Shown: in pieces, positions 1 through 5,015 of the stretch | How positions within the stretch are numbered: position 1 is the first letter of the stretch | Layout of the letters: each line of letters begins with the position of its first letter | Source of the DNA: Actinomycetota bacterium | GTDB lineage: Bacteria > Actinomycetota > Thermoleophilia > Gaiellales > Gaiellaceae | Length of the DNA: 5,015 nucleotides | Assembly (NCBI GenBank): GCA_016870235.1 | Contig: VGCB01000254.1 | Coordinates: 1-5,015 of the forward strand | Direction of reading: 5' to 3' | Translations under genes and position numbers: made by a program | Notes under the pieces: model-generated | What the model saw: the letters and a program-made list of their open reading frames with translations, nothing else | Told to the model about the DNA's origin: nothing | The model's database searches: none

Positions 1-94
1 GTCCCTCGCCCAGCAGACGCGCGCACACACGGCAAACAAACACAGCGCGTCTGGTACCTCGGTCCCTAACCCACCAGACGCGCGAGAACACGGC
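1..94. repeat. Imperfect direct repeat, two 33-bp copies 61 bp apart, with an inverted core between them
   Basis: Copy 1 is 1-33 and copy 2 is 62-94. By eye they match at 27 of 33 positions, including an identical 10-base core CAGACGCGCG (14-23 and 75-84) and identical ends GTCCCT and ACACGGC. Between them, GCGCGTCTGG (45-54) is the reverse complement of the core. The middle arm can therefore pair with either the left core (14-22 with 45-53) or the right core (45-55 with 73-83). Copy 1 begins exactly at the window edge, so the array may continue leftwards. The region lies in the non-coding 104 bp after the dehydrogenase gene. It could be a REP-like intergenic repeat or duplicated terminator arms. 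What is seen is only the sequence similarity. Confidence 0.6.
31..83 (-). terminator. Probable Rho-independent-type terminator after the dehydrogenase gene
   Basis: Read on the minus strand, an 11-bp perfect stem (83-73 pairing with 55-45, arms ACCAGACGCGC and GCGCGTCTGGT) with a 17-base loop starts about 20 bases after the TAG stop. It is followed directly by TGTGTTTGTTTGCC (44-31), which is U-rich in RNA and stands out in this GC-rich window. Hairpin plus U-rich tail is the classic intrinsic terminator form, although the U run is interrupted by G. A competing stem with the left repeat copy (22-14 with 53-45) is possible. It would end transcription of the minus-strand gene set. Confidence 0.6.
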
Positions 95-104
95 CGGGCA
101 GGCC

Positions 105-929
105 CTACCGAGCGGTGTACCCCATGTCGACCTTGATCGAGCCGCCGGTCATCTTGGCGGCGTCGTCGGACGCGAGGAAGAGGACGACCTTGGTCACGTC
201 CTCCGGCTCGAGCCACGGCTCGGGGATCGCGTGGGCGGCCGTCAGGATCTCGGCCATGCTCTCCTTGGTGGGCTTCTCGGCGTTGAAGATGTCGTAGAGC
301 GTCTGGTTCAGGATCATCGGCGTGCCGACGCCGGTGGGGGCGACCGCGTTGCACGTGATCCCGTTCGCGCCCTGCTCGTTCGCGAGCGTCTTCACGAGCC
401 CGTCGATCGCGTGCTTCGTCGCGCAGTAGTGGCCGAAGAACGGCGCCCCGATGTACGACGCGGTCGAGCCGGTGACGACGATGCGCCCGTACTTGCGCGA
501 GGCCATGTGGGGAATGACGGCCTTCATCGAGAGCCAGACGCCCTTGACGTTGACCGCGAACATGTCGTCGAACGCCTCTTCCGTCAGCTGGTCGAGCATC
601 ATCGCGGAGCCGAAGATGCCGGCGTTCGCAAGGAGGATGTCGATCTTGCCGAGCTCGGAGATCGTCCGCTGCGCGAAGCCGTTGATCTGATCCCACGAGC
701 GGACGTCGACCGTCTCGGAGATCACGCGTCGTCCTGCCGCCTCGATCGCGCTCGCGGTCTCGGCGAGCTCCGCCGACGTGCCCATCGGGTACGGGATCGT
801 CGCGACGTCGGCGCAGATGTCGCAGATCGCGACGTCCGCGCCCTCGCGCGCGAACGCCACGGCGTGGGAGCGGCCCTGTCCGCGCGCGGCGCCCGTGACG
901 AGCACTGTCTTGCCCTCGAAGCGGCCCAT
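105..929 (-). CDS. Mycofactocin-coupled SDR family NAD-dependent oxidoreductase
   Basis: A 274-residue cytoplasmic short-chain dehydrogenase/reductase with a single Rossmann domain. Visible motifs are the dinucleotide-binding TGAARGQG (12-19), Asp37 after the second strand (favours NAD over NADP), NAG (102-104), Asn127, and the catalytic Ser155, Tyr168 and Lys172 (YCATK). Its end, GGSIKVDMGYT, is typical of complete SDRs. GQGRSHAV after the glycine motif, DIC at 37-39 and the extra segment at about 40-58 (with YPMGTSAEL) are hallmarks of the mycofactocin-coupled subfamily, whose members hold NAD tightly and pass electrons to the peptide-derived carrier mycofactocin. That subfamily includes carveol-dehydrogenase-like enzymes. 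The substrate is presumably a secondary alcohol or carbonyl compound and is unknown here. The ATG at 929 is chosen because AAGGAG lies just upstream and the fold begins at once; the open frame further upstream (to 1202) codes for arginine-rich nonsense overlapping the next gene. It lies 97 bp after the hydrolase gene, on the same strand, and may have its own promoter. Confidence 0.93.
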   Translation of the reverse strand: MGRFEGKTVLVTGAARGQGRSHAVAFAREGADVAICDICADVATIPYPMGTSAELAETASAIEAAGRRVISETVDVRSWDQINGFAQRTISELGKIDILLANAGIFGSAMMLDQLTEEAFDDMFAVNVKGVWLSMKAVIPHMASRKYGRIVVTGSTASYIGAPFFGHYCATKHAIDGLVKTLANEQGANGITCNAVAPTGVGTPMILNQTLYDIFNAEKPTKESMAEILTAAHAIPEPWLEPEDVTKVVLFLASDDAAKMTGGSIKVDMGYTAR

Positions 930-933
930 CGTT

Positions 934-942
934 CTCCTTCCC
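934..942 (-). promoter_or_regulatory. Ribosome binding site of the dehydrogenase gene
   Basis: On the minus strand GGGAAGGAG precedes AACG and the ATG at 929. This good purine-rich Shine-Dalgarno sequence decides the start against the longer open frame that continues upstream to 1202. Confidence 0.75.
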
Positions 943-972
943 TTGCGATGTCGGGGGCGCCGACGGCGGGGC

Positions 973-984
973 GCTAGCGCTAGC
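973..984. promoter_or_regulatory. Perfect 12-bp palindrome, possible operator for the dehydrogenase gene
   Basis: GCTAGCGCTAGC reads the same on both strands and is itself two GCTAGC half-sites. It lies 44-55 bases upstream of the dehydrogenase ATG, in the only clear gap between genes in the window. Position and symmetry fit a site for a dimeric repressor such as a TetR-type protein, but no regulator is encoded in the window. GTGACA (991-986, minus strand) could be a -35 element, but I find no convincing -10 box at the right distance. Functional role is inference. Confidence 0.35.
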
Positions 985-993
985 TTGTCACGA

Positions 994-1019
994 AGCGCGC
1001 GCCTTTGCGAGCGCGCGTT
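994..1019 (-). other. GC-rich hairpin after the hydrolase gene
   Basis: Nine pairs (994-1002 with 1011-1019, one of them G-U in minus-strand RNA) enclose an 8-base loop, starting 8 bases after the hydrolase stop codon. On the minus strand it is followed by CGTGACAAGC, so it lacks the U tract of an intrinsic terminator. It could slow or partly end transcription between the transporter/hydrolase genes and the dehydrogenase gene, or stabilise the upstream mRNA end. In DNA of this base composition a CG-alternating stem may also arise by chance. Confidence 0.35.
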
Positions 1020-1026
1020 GCGGCGG

Positions 1027-2043
1027 TCACCCTGCTCTCGTCGATCGCGCCGGGACCCGCTCGTAGCGGACGACGCCGTCGGTCTCGACCTGCCGCACGC
1101 GGCCCCGCTCCTCGAGCAGGTCGAGCCCGCCGAGCGCCTCGCACAGTGTGAGGTACGTCTGCGTGATCGCGATCCCCGGCCAGATCGCGTCCCCGATCGC
1201 ACGAGCCGACATCGGCCCGTCGCCGAGCGCCGTCGCGACCTGCTCCATCCGCTCCAGGTGCCCTTGGCGACGAAGCGCGATCAGCGCTCGGTGGTCGTCG
1301 ATCACGCGGCCGTGCCCGGGTCGGAGCTCGGCGAGGTCGTCTCGTGCGGTGCGCTCGAGCGAGGAGAGGTACGCCCGTACGGACGAGACGCGATCGCGCG
1401 GGTCGTCGGATCCACGCGGCGGTCGCGCGGCGAGCGGGTTGGAGGAGACGTGCGGAAGGAGATGGTCGGCGACGTAGGCGACGCCCAGCTCGTCGTCCAC
1501 GAAGATCGTGTCGGTCGGGCTGTGGCCGGGCCGGTGAGAGACGCGGAGCGTCCGTCCGCCGGCGACGAGGGTGTCGTCCTCGACGAGCGCGATGTCGACC
1601 TCGACGGAGTCGTTCCAGTACGCGGCGCGATCCGCGATCGCCGTCCAGAAGCGAAGCCGCCGCTCGAGCGGCGTCCCGTGGAGCGCCATCACCGCGTCCT
1701 GGTAGGCGGACTCGAGCTCGTAGCGGCGACGGAGCTCGCGCGCGTAGCCGACGAGCTGCTCGTGCGCCGCCACGCGGCAGCCCGAACGCTCGACGATCGC
1801 CGAGGCGTTCCCGACGTGGTCGACGTGCTGATGGGTGAGGACGAGGAGCTCGACGTCCTCGACCCGGACGCCGTGCTCGTGCAGGCCCGCCTCGAGCGCG
1901 GCGAGCGAGTCGGGGTGGTTCGGCCCGGCGTCGATCAGCGTCAGCGGCTCGCCTGCGAGCAGCCAGCAGTTGACGCGCCCGACGGGCAGCGGCGTCGGGA
2001 TCGAGATCCGGTGCGCGGACGGGCCCGCGCGCCCGCGACTCAC
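1027..2043 (-). CDS. Metallo-beta-lactamase-fold hydrolase with C-terminal winged-helix-like region
   Basis: A 338-residue protein of the glyoxalase II/LACTB2-like branch of the metallo-beta-lactamase superfamily. The metal-binding motif HQHVDH is at 71-76. Further expected ligands are His174 (in RPGH), Asp193 (in VADH) and His244 (in RPGHG), so both zinc sites look intact. Residues from about 250 to 330 (HRALIALRRQGHLERM onward) look like the small winged-helix domain found at the end of LACTB2-type proteins. No signal peptide is seen, so it is probably cytoplasmic. Family members cleave thioesters, lactones, esters or phosphodiesters; the substrate cannot be told from sequence. The start is GTG at 2043, because GTGA joins it to the stop of livF, the fold begins about 10 residues later, and the open frame further upstream is only the out-of-frame reading of livF. 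The ribosome site is weak (GGGCGAGCG), which suits translational coupling. Function beyond hydrolase is open. Confidence 0.88.
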   Translation of the reverse strand: MSRGRAGPSAHRISIPTPLPVGRVNCWLLAGEPLTLIDAGPNHPDSLAALEAGLHEHGVRVEDVELLVLTHQHVDHVGNASAIVERSGCRVAAHEQLVGYARELRRRYELESAYQDAVMALHGTPLERRLRFWTAIADRAAYWNDSVEVDIALVEDDTLVAGGRTLRVSHRPGHSPTDTIFVDDELGVAYVADHLLPHVSSNPLAARPPRGSDDPRDRVSSVRAYLSSLERTARDDLAELRPGHGRVIDDHRALIALRRQGHLERMEQVATALGDGPMSARAIGDAIWPGIAITQTYLTLCEALGGLDLLEERGRVRQVETDGVVRYERVPARSTRAG

Positions 2044-2750
2044 GCCGTTCGCTCGCCCGCCTGGGCGGAGAGGTAGGCCTCCTCGAGCTCCTCCACGCGC
2101 GAGGCGACCTGCTCGGTCGGCCCGTCGAGCACGACGCGCCCGCGCTGCATCACGAGCACGTGATCGGCGACCTTGAGTGCCTGCTTCACGTGCTGCTCGA
2201 CGAGGAGGACGCCGACACCGTCCTCGTGCGCCGCCTTCTTCACCGCCTCGAGCAGCCGGAGCACGACGAGCGGAGCGAGACCGAGCGAGAGCTCGTCGAT
2301 CAGCAGCACCTTCGGCGTCCGCGCAAGGGCGCGGGCCAGGGTCAGCATCTGCTGCTCGCCGCCCGAGAGGAGTCCTGCTCGGCGCTTGAGCAGCGGCCGC
2401 AGCTCCGGGAAGAGGTCGAGCGCCCGCTCGATGTCGATGCGGCCGACCCGGAGGTTCTCGATCACCGACAGTCGCATGAAGACCGACCGCTCCTCGGTCA
2501 CGAACGAGAGACCGTCGTTCGCGCGGCGGTGCAGCGGCGTCTTCGTCGCCGTCCCGTCGAACCACACCTCGCCCGCGAGCTGCGGCAGGTCGCCGGACAG
2601 GGTCAGCAGGGTCGTCGTCTTGCCGGCCCCGTTCGGGCCGAGCAGCACAACGACCTGCCCCGCCCTGACCTCGACCGTGAGGTCGTGCACGATCGGGTGG
2701 CCGTGGTAGCCGGCCGCGACGCCGCGTGCCTCCAGCACCGCCCCGCTCAT
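2040..2750 (-). CDS. livF: Branched-chain amino acid-type ABC transporter ATP-binding protein, LivF-like
   Basis: A complete 236-residue ATPase subunit of a HAAT/Liv importer, acting on the inner face of the membrane as partner of the LivG-like domain. Seen are Walker A GPNGAGKTT (38-46, Lys44), the LivF-type Q-loop region FVTEERSVF (83-91) followed by LSVIENL (94-100), signature LSGGEQQ (128-134), Walker B VLLIDE (148-153, catalytic Glu153), the SLGLAP loop (155-160) typical of LivF, and the switch His187. All catalytic residues are present, so it should be active. Walker B continues with Leu154 instead of the usual Pro, and TEER replaces PEGR; I take these as subfamily traits, not defects. 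The ATG at 2750 has a strong site, GGGAGGT, five bases upstream and overlaps the stop of the fusion gene as ATGA. Its own TGA overlaps the hydrolase GTG. The transported substrate is not determined by this subunit, so the symbol marks the family only. Confidence 0.93.
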   Translation of the reverse strand: MSGAVLEARGVAAGYHGHPIVHDLTVEVRAGQVVVLLGPNGAGKTTTLLTLSGDLPQLAGEVWFDGTATKTPLHRRANDGLSFVTEERSVFMRLSVIENLRVGRIDIERALDLFPELRPLLKRRAGLLSGGEQQMLTLARALARTPKVLLIDELSLGLAPLVVLRLLEAVKKAAHEDGVGVLLVEQHVKQALKVADHVLVMQRGRVVLDGPTEQVASRVEELEEAYLSAQAGERTA

Positions 2751-5015
2751 GCCACACCTCCCGCCGGGTCCAGCGTGGGTGCCGGCCCCGCCGACGTGTC
2801 GCCCTCCTCCTCGCCGAGGTAGGCGGCGATGACCGCCGGGTTCCGGCGGATCTCGGCCGGTGTGCCCGTCGCGATCTGGCGGCCGAAGTCGAGCACCGTG
2901 ATCCGGTCGCAGACGTTCATCACGAACGACATGTCGTGCTCGATCACGAGGACGGCGAGCCCCCACTCGTGCGCGAGGCGGCGGACGACCGTCACGAGCT
3001 CCTGCGTCTCGGTGCCGCTGAGCCCCGCTGCCGGCTCGTCGAGGAGGAGCACCGACGGCGACACGGCGATCGCGCGGGCGATCGCGACGAGGCGGCGGCG
3101 CCCGTAGGGGAGGTCGCTCACCTTGGTGTCCAGGTACTGCTCGAGCTCGAGGATCTTCACCGCCGCGGTCGCGGTCGAGGAGAGCGGCGGGTTCGTGGGG
3201 ATGACGATGTCCTTCAGGTACGGCGTCGTCGAGTAGCCGTCGGACGCCACCTTCAGGTTCTCGCGGATCGTCGAGCTCTCGAACAGCTCGAGCTGCTGGA
3301 ACGAGCGGCTGACGCCGGCGCGGGCGCGGCGGAACACCGGCCAGCCGCCGATGTCCTCTCCGTTGAGCCTCACCGTGCCCTGTGTCGGCTTGACGAAGCC
3401 GGTGATCGCGTCGATCAGCGTCGTCTTGCCGGCGCCGTTCGGGCCGATCAGGCCGACGATCTCACCCGGGCTGACGACGACGGAGGCGTCGTTGACCGCG
3501 ACGACGCCGCCGAAGCGGACGGTGATGTTCGCCACGTCGAGCGTGCCGGGCTTCACCTGCTCGCGCGGGACGTCGGGCAGCGGCTCCGGCGGCTCCTCGA
3601 TGCGCTTGCGCCGGGTGATCAGCCCGGCGATCTTGTGGTAGATCTCGGCGTTGACGCTGATCGCGCCGTCGGGATGCAGGACGACGAGCGCGATCACGGT
3701 GATGCCGCCGATGAGGACGAGCCAGCTCGGGTTCGGATCCTCGAACACGTGATGCGTGAGGCCCGCGTCGAGGCCCTTCGTGAACGAGAGGACGAGGAGC
3801 AGGATGCCGCTGCCGAGCATCACGGTCATCAGGATGCTCCGCAGGACGAGCGGTCTGCCCGTGATCGACCCGAGGTTGGGCAGGAGCTTGCGCGCGGTGT
3901 TCACGCCGACGAACGTGAGCAGGAAGCCGAAGACCATCGGCCCCCACCACGGGAAGTCCTCGAGCAGCCACGTGCCGAAGCTCCCCTGCGGGAACTGCCC
4001 GCCGAACGGCGCCCCGAGCACGTAGCCGACGCCGCCGATCACCGTGTAGGCGGCTGCCTGGATCGAGCCGAGAGGGATGTAGTCGCTGTAGGCGGCGGTC
4101 GTCGTCCGGAAGGCGAGCGCCACGCCGCCGATCGCCGCGATCGCGGCGGCGAGCCCGAAGGCGTAGAGCTTGACGCCGAAGACGCTGATCCCGAGCGCGG
4201 CGGCGGCCCGCTCGTTCGTCCGCACCGCGATCAACCTGCGTCCGACGGCGCCGCGGCGGATGCTGGCGACCGCGAGCGCGCAGACGACGAGGAGGACGTA
4301 GACCCAGATCCCGTAGCGCTTGCCCTGGTTGATCGGGTCGATGTCGATGCCGAACAGCGTCTGCGGCCCGACGTTCGTGAAGCCGTCGGCGCCGACCCAC
4401 TTGCGGTTCGTGAACACCATCGCGTTCACCGCCATTGCGAGCCCGAGAGTGACGACGGCCAGGTTGATCCCGCGCGTCCGCAGGGCCGGCACGGCGAAGA
4501 TGAGCCCGACCGGGATCGTGATCAGGACGGCGATGACGAAGCTCGCCTCGTACGGCCAGCCGGCGTCGGCGACGAGGCGCGCGGAGATCAGCGCCGCGAC
4601 GCCTGCGAGCGCGAACTGCGCCAGCGACAGCTGCCCGGTGTAGCCGAGCAGCACGACGACGGAGAGCATCACGATCGCCCAGCCGAACGAGATCGGCAGG
4701 GCGTCCTGCAGCGGGATCTCCCACCAGAGGAACTGGCCCAGGACGAACGCGGCCGAGATCCCGATCAGCCACCGCCATCGCACCATCCCCGAGCCGAGCG
4801 CGGGCAGCTTCTCGACGACCTGACCGCGGACAGGGAGGCCCTGGCCGCGGATCACGAGGATCGCGATCACGACGAGGAAGGGCAGCGCCGTCCGGAGCCC
4901 CCACGTCCAGCCCTCGTTCGGGACGTAGTTCGTGAACTCCGACTGCGTGATCGCGATCGCGAACGCGGCCAGCGCTGTCAGCCAGAAGGACGTGAAGCCG
5001 CCGACGAGCGCCGCC
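2747..5015 (-). CDS. Fused Liv-type ABC transporter: LivH C-terminus, LivM permease and LivG ATPase (5' end outside window)
   Basis: The frame is open from the TGA at 2747 to the right edge: 755 visible residues, numbered here from base 5014. Residues 1-64 look like the end of a LivH permease (LVGGFTSFW at 3-11, then a last membrane segment and LPFLVV at 44-49). Residues about 80-455 are LivM-like and strongly hydrophobic, with the hallmark GYTGQLSLAQ at 124-133 and a conserved cytoplasmic loop near 258-276. A charged, proline-rich linker spans about 467-490. Residues 491-734 are a LivG ATPase: Walker A GPNGAGKTT (524-532, Lys530), Q-loop Gln573, signature LPYGR (635-639), Walker B Asp659-Glu660, switch His693. 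A short acidic, proline-containing tail follows. It would form the membrane channel and one ATPase of an importer for branched-chain amino acids, amides or related solutes, with LivF from the next gene. The GTG at 4870 is not the start, because coding similarity continues upstream of it. The LivH-M and M-G joins have no stop; no ATG lies in the roughly 295 codons before Met695, in the ATPase core. Substrate unknown. Confidence 0.9.
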   Translation of the reverse strand, partial: AALVGGFTSFWLTALAAFAIAITQSEFTNYVPNEGWTWGLRTALPFLVVIAILVIRGQGLPVRGQVVEKLPALGSGMVRWRWLIGISAAFVLGQFLWWEIPLQDALPISFGWAIVMLSVVVLLGYTGQLSLAQFALAGVAALISARLVADAGWPYEASFVIAVLITIPVGLIFAVPALRTRGINLAVVTLGLAMAVNAMVFTNRKWVGADGFTNVGPQTLFGIDIDPINQGKRYGIWVYVLLVVCALAVASIRRGAVGRRLIAVRTNERAAAALGISVFGVKLYAFGLAAAIAAIGGVALAFRTTTAAYSDYIPLGSIQAAAYTVIGGVGYVLGAPFGGQFPQGSFGTWLLEDFPWWGPMVFGFLLTFVGVNTARKLLPNLGSITGRPLVLRSILMTVMLGSGILLLVLSFTKGLDAGLTHHVFEDPNPSWLVLIGGITVIALVVLHPDGAISVNAEIYHKIAGLITRRKRIEEPPEPLPDVPREQVKPGTLDVANITVRFGGVVAVNDASVVVSPGEIVGLIGPNGAGKTTLIDAITGFVKPTQGTVRLNGEDIGGWPVFRRARAGVSRSFQQLELFESSTIRENLKVASDGYSTTPYLKDIVIPTNPPLSSTATAAVKILELEQYLDTKVSDLPYGRRRLVAIARAIAVSPSVLLLDEPAAGLSGTETQELVTVVRRLAHEWGLAVLVIEHDMSFVMNVCDRITVLDFGRQIATGTPAEIRRNPAVIAAYLGEEEGDTSAGPAPTLDPAGGVA
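2756..2762 (-). promoter_or_regulatory. Ribosome binding site of livF inside the end of the fusion gene
   Basis: GGGAGGT on the minus strand ends five bases before the ATG at 2750 and lies within the last codons of the upstream fusion gene. A strong site combined with an ATGA overlap supports both the chosen start and coupled translation of the two transporter proteins. Confidence 0.75.

Noticed and set aside
231..977. Long plus-strand open frame opposite the dehydrogenase gene (248 codons), and similar plus-strand frames across the window
   Set aside because: These are antisense readings of clear minus-strand genes. High G/C at third positions removes stop codons from opposite frames, and the products are Arg/Asp/Val-rich with no recognisable domain.
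2044..2757. The hydrolase frame stays open upstream to 2757, which would give a 576-residue protein
   Set aside because: The added part is an out-of-frame, Arg/Ala-rich reading of livF with no domain. The GTG at 2043 with the GTGA overlap is the better start.
3097..3111. LPYGRRR in the LivG part instead of a standard LSGGQ signature, considered as a sign of an inactive ATPase
   Set aside because: LivG-type ATPases normally carry L(S/P)YG variants at this site, and Walker A, Q-loop, Walker B Glu and switch His are all intact.
4868..4870. GTG as the start of the transporter gene
   Set aside because: Upstream codons to 5014 have no stop and encode LivH-like membrane sequence, and the GTG falls in the middle of a hydrophobic segment.
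3462..4904. 480-codon minus-strand frame overlapping the transporter fusion
   Set aside because: It is a shifted reading of the LivHMG gene; its product is Arg/Asp-rich and lacks the membrane segments and ATPase motifs present in the true frame.
4949..4962. Repeated GCGATCGC-like octamers here and at many other places, considered as a HIP1-like or regulatory repeat
   Set aside because: They fall within coding frames, often where Ile and Ala codons (ATC, GCG) adjoin, and are explained by codon preference in GC-rich DNA.

Overview
The window is very GC-rich, with strong G/C preference at third codon positions. All supported genes lie on the minus strand, so they read from the right edge to the left. 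The gene types (fused Liv-type ABC transporter proteins and a mycofactocin-type short-chain dehydrogenase) suggest an actinobacterium (Actinomycetota). A Thermoleophilia-like lineage is possible, but this is inference from gene style; no marker gene is present.

Layout in transcription order: (1) 5015-2747, the 3' part of a very large gene for a fused branched-chain amino acid/amide-type (HAAT/Liv) ABC transporter. It encodes the C-terminal end of a LivH-like permease, a complete LivM-like permease and a complete LivG-like ATPase in one open frame. The frame is open to the right window edge, so the real start is outside. (2) 2750-2040, a separate LivF-like ATPase that overlaps the fusion gene by ATGA. 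(3) 2043-1027, a metallo-beta-lactamase-fold hydrolase with a C-terminal winged-helix-like region, overlapping livF by GTGA. (4) A 97-bp gap with a GC-rich hairpin and a perfect 12-bp palindrome. (5) 929-105, a short-chain dehydrogenase with the hallmarks of the mycofactocin-coupled family. (6) 1-104, no gene, but an imperfect direct repeat and a strong hairpin followed by a U-rich stretch, which fits a terminator for the minus-strand genes.

How they work together: LivHMG plus LivF would supply both membrane subunits and both ATPases of one importer. The substrate-binding protein is not in the window. The stop/start overlaps imply that transporter and hydrolase are co-translated. The dehydrogenase may be read from the same transcript or from its own promoter in the 97-bp gap. 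A reasonable inference is an uptake-and-catabolism locus: import of a small organic solute, hydrolysis of an ester, lactone or thioester intermediate, and oxidation of an alcohol or carbonyl with a tightly bound NAD. The substrate cannot be read from the sequence. I see no phage, IS, CRISPR, tRNA or rRNA, and nothing that clearly amounts to an undescribed system. The least ordinary points are the triple fusion, the coupled hydrolase and the repeat/terminator at the left edge.
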